From positions 1 to 23,974 of the IMG/VR virus record IMGVR_UViG_3300049740_000674: 23,974 nucleotides of DNA; one strand, given 5' to 3'. Origin of the DNA: a virus. The notes below the pieces were generated by a model. That model did no database searches. It saw only the letters and a program-made list of their open reading frames with translations, and had not been told where the DNA came from. Each line of letters begins with the position of its first letter. The first letter of the stretch is position 1. The position numbers and the translations under genes are program-made. Positions 21,221 through 23,974 of the stretch are shown piece by piece.

Positions 21221-21448
21221 ATGGAAGAATTTGTTTGGTCTAATGATGAAACATACGAAGAGAACTTTGAACGTTGGTATCGTATGCAGAGTAGAGAACG
21301 TTATATGTGGAAAGATAATATAGACCCTCGACCTTTGGCTGAAGCAAAGTTTGATGAACTCTACGGAGATAGAACTGCACTCTCAGTTTCTAAAACCAAA
21401 GAGGTATTGAATGTCTTTGATACATATAAGAGGGAGGAAGATAGCTGA
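21221..21448 (+). CDS. Hypothetical small acidic, aromatic-rich protein
   Basis: 75 residues with many aromatic and acidic residues (EEFVWSNDETYEENFERWYRMQSRERYMWKD), helical. No family recognised. GAGGAGG lies upstream; the stop TGA and the next ATG overlap (TGATG). Function unknown. Confidence 0.7.
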   Translation: MEEFVWSNDETYEENFERWYRMQSRERYMWKDNIDPRPLAEAKFDELYGDRTALSVSKTKEVLNVFDTYKREEDS

Positions 21449-21789
21449 TGTCAGAAGAACTAATTGAGAATTGGCAACATGAGATTAGAAAACTTGCTCC
21501 GTTAATTGAACAAGCTATGTATCAGGTACATGAGAAGGAGGCTGATGTTAAGAAACTACAAGCAACCTTGAAACTCAGAGCCATTGATATGGGTATCAAA
21601 ACAAACTCAGGGCAAGAAACTCATGCCGAAGCTTCAGAAGATTTACACAAAGCTAGGCTGAAAGTTGGAGTTGCAAAAGGAACTCTTGAGGCAATACGAG
21701 TTAAACTCAAAAGCTTAGAGATAGGCTACGAGGTTTGGCGAACAAGAGAAGTCTCTCAGAGAAGAGAACAAGCTAGGTATGGAGCATAG
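21448..21789 (+). CDS. Hypothetical coiled-coil protein
   Basis: 113 residues, nearly all helix with heptad-like repeats (LIENWQHEIRKLAPLIEQAMYQVHEKEADVKKLQATLKLRA; second helix from about 60 to 113), so a helical hairpin or coiled-coil dimer. No catalytic motif. GGGAGG site before the ATG. Function unknown. Confidence 0.72.
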   Translation: MSEELIENWQHEIRKLAPLIEQAMYQVHEKEADVKKLQATLKLRAIDMGIKTNSGQETHAEASEDLHKARLKVGVAKGTLEAIRVKLKSLEIGYEVWRTREVSQRREQARYGA

Positions 21790-21832
21790 ACTTAATTGGT
21801 ACTTTGCTATCTTCATACCTAGTCCTTGCTAG

Positions 21833-22141
21833 ATGAAAGGCAAACCCCCCACAAAAGAAGAGCAAGAACACATGGACTTAGTCCGTGGCATTGGGTGTAT
21901 CGTCTGTTATAACAATGGTTATCCGTATGTTCCGGCAGAGATACATCACATTGTAGGAAAAGAAAAAAGAAATCACATGAGAGTATTACCTCTCTGTGAC
22001 ATTCATCATAGAAACGGCAGTCACAAAAGACCAATAAGCAGACACCCCAACAAGAAAAGATTTGAAGAAGCTTATGGCACGGAAGAAGAACTGCTAGAAC
22101 AGGTAGAGCATTTACTTAAAGAGCCAAGAGAACTACCATGA
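21833..22141 (+). CDS. HNH nuclease, Ref-like
   Basis: 102 residues. Metal-site pattern: CIVC (22-25), IHHI (H38, H39), LCDIHHR (C55, H58, H59) and H71, in the order of beta-beta-alpha HNH nucleases of the Ref (recombination enhancement) kind: CxxC, HH, PLCxxHH, then a GxxxxRFEEAYG helix. It would cut DNA in recombination or host DNA breakdown. No Shine-Dalgarno and no -10 box in the standard place before the ATG; an inner start at MDLVRG is possible. Upstream is the 15-base CCTAGTCCTTGCTAG, similar to CTAGTCCCTTGCTAT at 13969. Palindrome copy 8 begins at its stop codon. Confidence 0.8.
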   Translation: MKGKPPTKEEQEHMDLVRGIGCIVCYNNGYPYVPAEIHHIVGKEKRNHMRVLPLCDIHHRNGSHKRPISRHPNKKRFEEAYGTEEELLEQVEHLLKEPRELP

Positions 22142-22170
22142 GAAAAGGTTTTACTAGTAAATATTTTCTC
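22141..22170. repeat. Dispersed palindrome copy 8 (centre ACTAGT)
   Basis: AGAAAAGGTTTTACTAG then TAAATATTTTCTC. The right arm matches the consensus exactly; the left arm GAAAAGGTTT matches copy 1. It begins at the last base of the HNH gene stop and lies upstream of the next nuclease gene. Confidence 0.85.
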
Positions 22171-22213
22171 GCAGCGAAATGAGATGGAAAAAAATGATGG
22201 TAAGTTTTAAGGT

Positions 22214-22567
22214 ATGAAAACACAATCTGCAAAAGCAAAAGGAAGGAAACTACAGAAGTGGGTAGTAGAAAAGTTGATAGAGATATTGAAACTAGACCCT
22301 GAGGATATAGAGTCTCGACCTATGGGAAGCCAAGGGGAAGATGTGATAATGGGTAAGCAATCAAGAGAGAAGTTTCCCTTCAGTATTGAGTGTAAAAACC
22401 AAGAGGCTCTGAACATTTGGAAAGCTTACGAACAAGCTGAGGAGAATTGTAAAGGCTATGAGCCTATAGTCGTAATCAAAAGAAACAAGACTAAACCTTT
22501 GTTGGTTATTGACGCTGAAAAGTTTATTAGATTTATAGGTATATTAGTTGAGGAGGAGGAAGAGTAA
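22214..22567 (+). CDS. Small PD-(D/E)XK endonuclease-like protein
   Basis: 117 residues. After a basic start (KTQSAKAKGRKLQKWVVEKLIEIL) comes RPMGSQGEDVIMG (acidic D of the PD motif), then FPFSIECKNQE, an ExK-type second motif with Gln, as in Holliday-junction-resolvase-like or type II restriction-like folds. The last half is helical with a final strand (PLLVIDAEKFIRFIG). A structure-specific nuclease in recombination or host DNA breakdown is likely. Weak AAGG site before the ATG; ends TAATG with the next gene. Confidence 0.78.
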   Translation: MKTQSAKAKGRKLQKWVVEKLIEILKLDPEDIESRPMGSQGEDVIMGKQSREKFPFSIECKNQEALNIWKAYEQAEENCKGYEPIVVIKRNKTKPLLVIDAEKFIRFIGILVEEEEE

Positions 22568-22914
22568 TGTCTATGTTGGTAGAACAATTACAAGAAGAGT
22601 TGAAAGAACGGAAGAAGGCTTGGTGGGAATGGCATAAGAAAAACCCTCAGGTATGGGAGAAGTTTGAAGAGTACACCTTACAAGCGATAGCCTCAGGGAG
22701 AAAGAACTATTCTCAATGGGCAATCATCAATCGTATAAGGTGGAACGCTGAGGTCGAAACAAAAGGTGGGGACTTCAAGATAAGCAATGATTACATATCT
22801 TTCTACGCTAGACTCTTTCATGTTAGGTATCCACAGTATGAAGGCTTCTTCAGAACTAAACCATTCAAAGAAGAAAAGCTAATCGAAAGATTAGTTGTTG
22901 CTGAAATATACTAG
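22567..22914 (+). CDS. Hypothetical phage protein beside the resolvase-like gene
   Basis: 115 residues, N-terminal charged helices with Trp cluster (KKAWWEWHKKNPQVWEKFEEYT), middle NYSQWAIINRIRWNAEV, and C-terminal FKISNDYISFYARLFHVRYPQYEGFF, a pattern I recognise from phage proteins next to small nucleases but without a known function. GGAGGAGG site before the ATG, which overlaps the previous stop. Last gene of the rightward operon. Confidence 0.75.
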   Translation: MSMLVEQLQEELKERKKAWWEWHKKNPQVWEKFEEYTLQAIASGRKNYSQWAIINRIRWNAEVETKGGDFKISNDYISFYARLFHVRYPQYEGFFRTKPFKEEKLIERLVVAEIY

Positions 22915-22976
22915 CCTGAAAAAATCTGATTCGCAGGTGGGACGTTGTGTCCTAAAAAACTTTCAGACCCTAGCTA

Positions 22977-23006
22977 GAGAAAGTATTTACCGGTAAATAT
23001 TTTATG
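22977..23006. repeat. Dispersed palindrome copy 9 (centre ACCGGT)
   Basis: GAGAAAGTATTTACCGG then TAAATATTTTATG: left arm exactly as in copy 3, with the centre changed symmetrically from CTAG to CCGG. Lies in the 123-base convergent space between the last rightward gene and the minus-strand virion gene, with a second hairpin CTGTATC/GATACAG at 23009-23025. Confidence 0.85.
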
Positions 23007-23037
23007 TCTGTATCATGGATACAGCCCGGACTATCAC

Positions 23038-23974
23038 CTATTGCAATCCTAAATATGTTTCTTGTTGCCTTCTCATATCAGGAATGTACTGTAAAACTTG
23101 GTTGCGTCTTTCCTCTAAACTTCTAAGTGCTACTCTTTTCTGCTCAGGATTTAAAACTTTGCTTTGGTAAACTGCGTTCACTTGTTTTGTAATAGCTTTC
23201 AAACTTCTATCTATTGCTAATACTTGTCCTCTAGTTTGTAAGTATCCTTGATTGTTATTTGCATAGGATTGATACTCGTCTACTCTACCTTCATCTTTGA
23301 GTTTGTTCATAGTTGCTATCACTTTGTTGCTCTCTTCTCTCATTTCGTAATACTGCTGTTGTAAACCACCACCCAAAGGACTGCCAAAGAAACGTTTTAA
23401 GAGGGGTAATTGGTCTACCCTAGGTCTGATGAAGTCTCTGCCGGTAAGACCTTTTAGAACTGTGTCTACGAGGCTCAGACCATACCCACCAAGGGTACCT
23501 AAATAACCATTCAACATATACTCTAACTTCAAAGGACTTATACCGAATTGCTCTCCGACAATCTTAGCTAACTCACTTGTGGTTTCTCTATATTGAAGTC
23601 CTTCTTCAATGGTTTGCTCCATGTATGGAGGCACAATAGGACTTCCGGTAAAGCTACTGCGATTGTAAACAAAAGCTTCCATGAATGGTTTTAATACTTG
23701 GAATGAGAGAGGGTTGAATTTTAAAGTATCTTTTGTTGCCCTTGTAAATGACTCTAATGTTTCTTCGCCACTTGCTCCACCGACTACAAAGTCCATAGTC
23801 CTTTCAGGAATTACTTTAAACATGACACCAACTTCAAATGGAATAGGTAGCTTGAGAGGAGGAAGGTCTTTACCTGTGAAAATCAACCAATTGTTATCTC
23901 TCTCTTCTCTTCGTCTTGCTCTGTATTCGTCTGTATCTCCAACCATTAGATAATACATAGCCGTAACAAAAGTA
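23038..23974 (-). CDS. C-terminal part of a large virion (ejected/polyvalent) protein, partial
   Basis: At least 311 residues; the frame is open to the right edge (TFVTAMYYLMVGDTDEYR before the domain), so the start is outside the window. Features: a likely membrane or amphipathic segment at the start, then NWLIFTGKDLPPLKLPIPFEVGVMFKVIPERTMDFV, a pattern known from C-terminal domains of giant internal virion or polyvalent proteins (LPD38-like, named from memory), and a helical, Gln-rich C terminus. Such proteins are ejected with the genome in podovirus-like phages. It shows that the minus-strand structural module resumes here. Confidence 0.7.
   Translation of the reverse strand, partial: TFVTAMYYLMVGDTDEYRARRREERDNNWLIFTGKDLPPLKLPIPFEVGVMFKVIPERTMDFVVGGASGEETLESFTRATKDTLKFNPLSFQVLKPFMEAFVYNRSSFTGSPIVPPYMEQTIEEGLQYRETTSELAKIVGEQFGISPLKLEYMLNGYLGTLGGYGLSLVDTVLKGLTGRDFIRPRVDQLPLLKRFFGSPLGGGLQQQYYEMREESNKVIATMNKLKDEGRVDEYQSYANNNQGYLQTRGQVLAIDRSLKAITKQVNAVYQSKVLNPEQKRVALRSLEERRNQVLQYIPDMRRQQETYLGLQ

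Noticed and set aside
1-23974. tRNA genes, CRISPR arrays, insertion sequences, integrase or attachment sites
   Set aside because: No cloverleaf, no regularly spaced repeats, no transposase or recombinase gene was found on either strand; the dispersed palindromes are too irregularly spaced for CRISPR.

Overview
The window is part of a low-G+C tailed-phage genome, probably an environmental and quite possibly marine podovirus-like phage. It carries a phage packaging and head module (terminase small and large subunits, portal, GroES-like co-chaperonin, scaffold-like protein), a T7 gp4-type primase-helicase and a recombination/nuclease set. No tRNA, rRNA, CRISPR array, integrase or insertion sequence was seen. 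The marine and podovirus assignment is inferred from gene content (GroES beside the portal, a large ejected-protein C terminus at the right edge), not from a database search.

Layout. (1) 15-7146, minus strand: head and packaging genes in the order TerS, TerL, portal, small protein, GroES, scaffold, conserved hypothetical. A 454-base non-coding gap with G-runs and TATAC-type palindromes separates terS from terL. (2) 7147-7731: a divergent control region with an extended -10 promoter and about 500 bases of structured untranslated RNA ending in a hammerhead ribozyme. (3) 7732-13533, plus strand: a MoxR-type AAA+ ATPase, a coiled-coil protein and an HExxH metallopeptidase-like/VWA protein, then a DUF6011-like zinc protein and three unknowns. 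Two more hammerhead motifs stand in front of the second and third gene groups. (4) 13534-14002: terminator, a probable small RNA with its own promoter and terminator, and a promoter for an apparently leaderless gene. (5) 14003-17122: a leaderless gene plus a ribbon-helix-helix-like gene, converging on an inverted block with primase-helicase and two unknown proteins. (6) 17233-22914, plus strand: tightly overlapping replication and recombination genes, including a PD-(D/E)XK/Cas4-like nuclease, a DUF1071-like annealing protein, an SSB-tail-like protein, an HNH/Ref-like nuclease and a second PD-(D/E)XK protein. (7) 23038 to the right edge, minus strand: the C-terminal part of a large virion or polyvalent protein, so the structural module continues beyond the window.

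The most unusual content is regulatory. Three type III hammerhead ribozyme motifs with compensatory stem changes lie just upstream of ribosome binding sites in the MoxR-VWA region. A family of nine near-palindromes of about 30 bp (centre ACTAGT or ACCGGT) is spread over 7.1-23.0 kb and absent from the head genes; three copies are inside coding sequence in unrelated peptide contexts, which points to selection on DNA or RNA rather than protein. Two of the palindromes sit directly 5' of two of the hammerheads and extend into long hairpins, suggesting an RNA-processing or control system that cuts the MoxR-VWA transcript into segments. Three promoters place an ATG exactly six bases after the -10 box, implying leaderless transcripts. 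GATC occurs once and GGCC not at all by eye, while CCGG is abundant.
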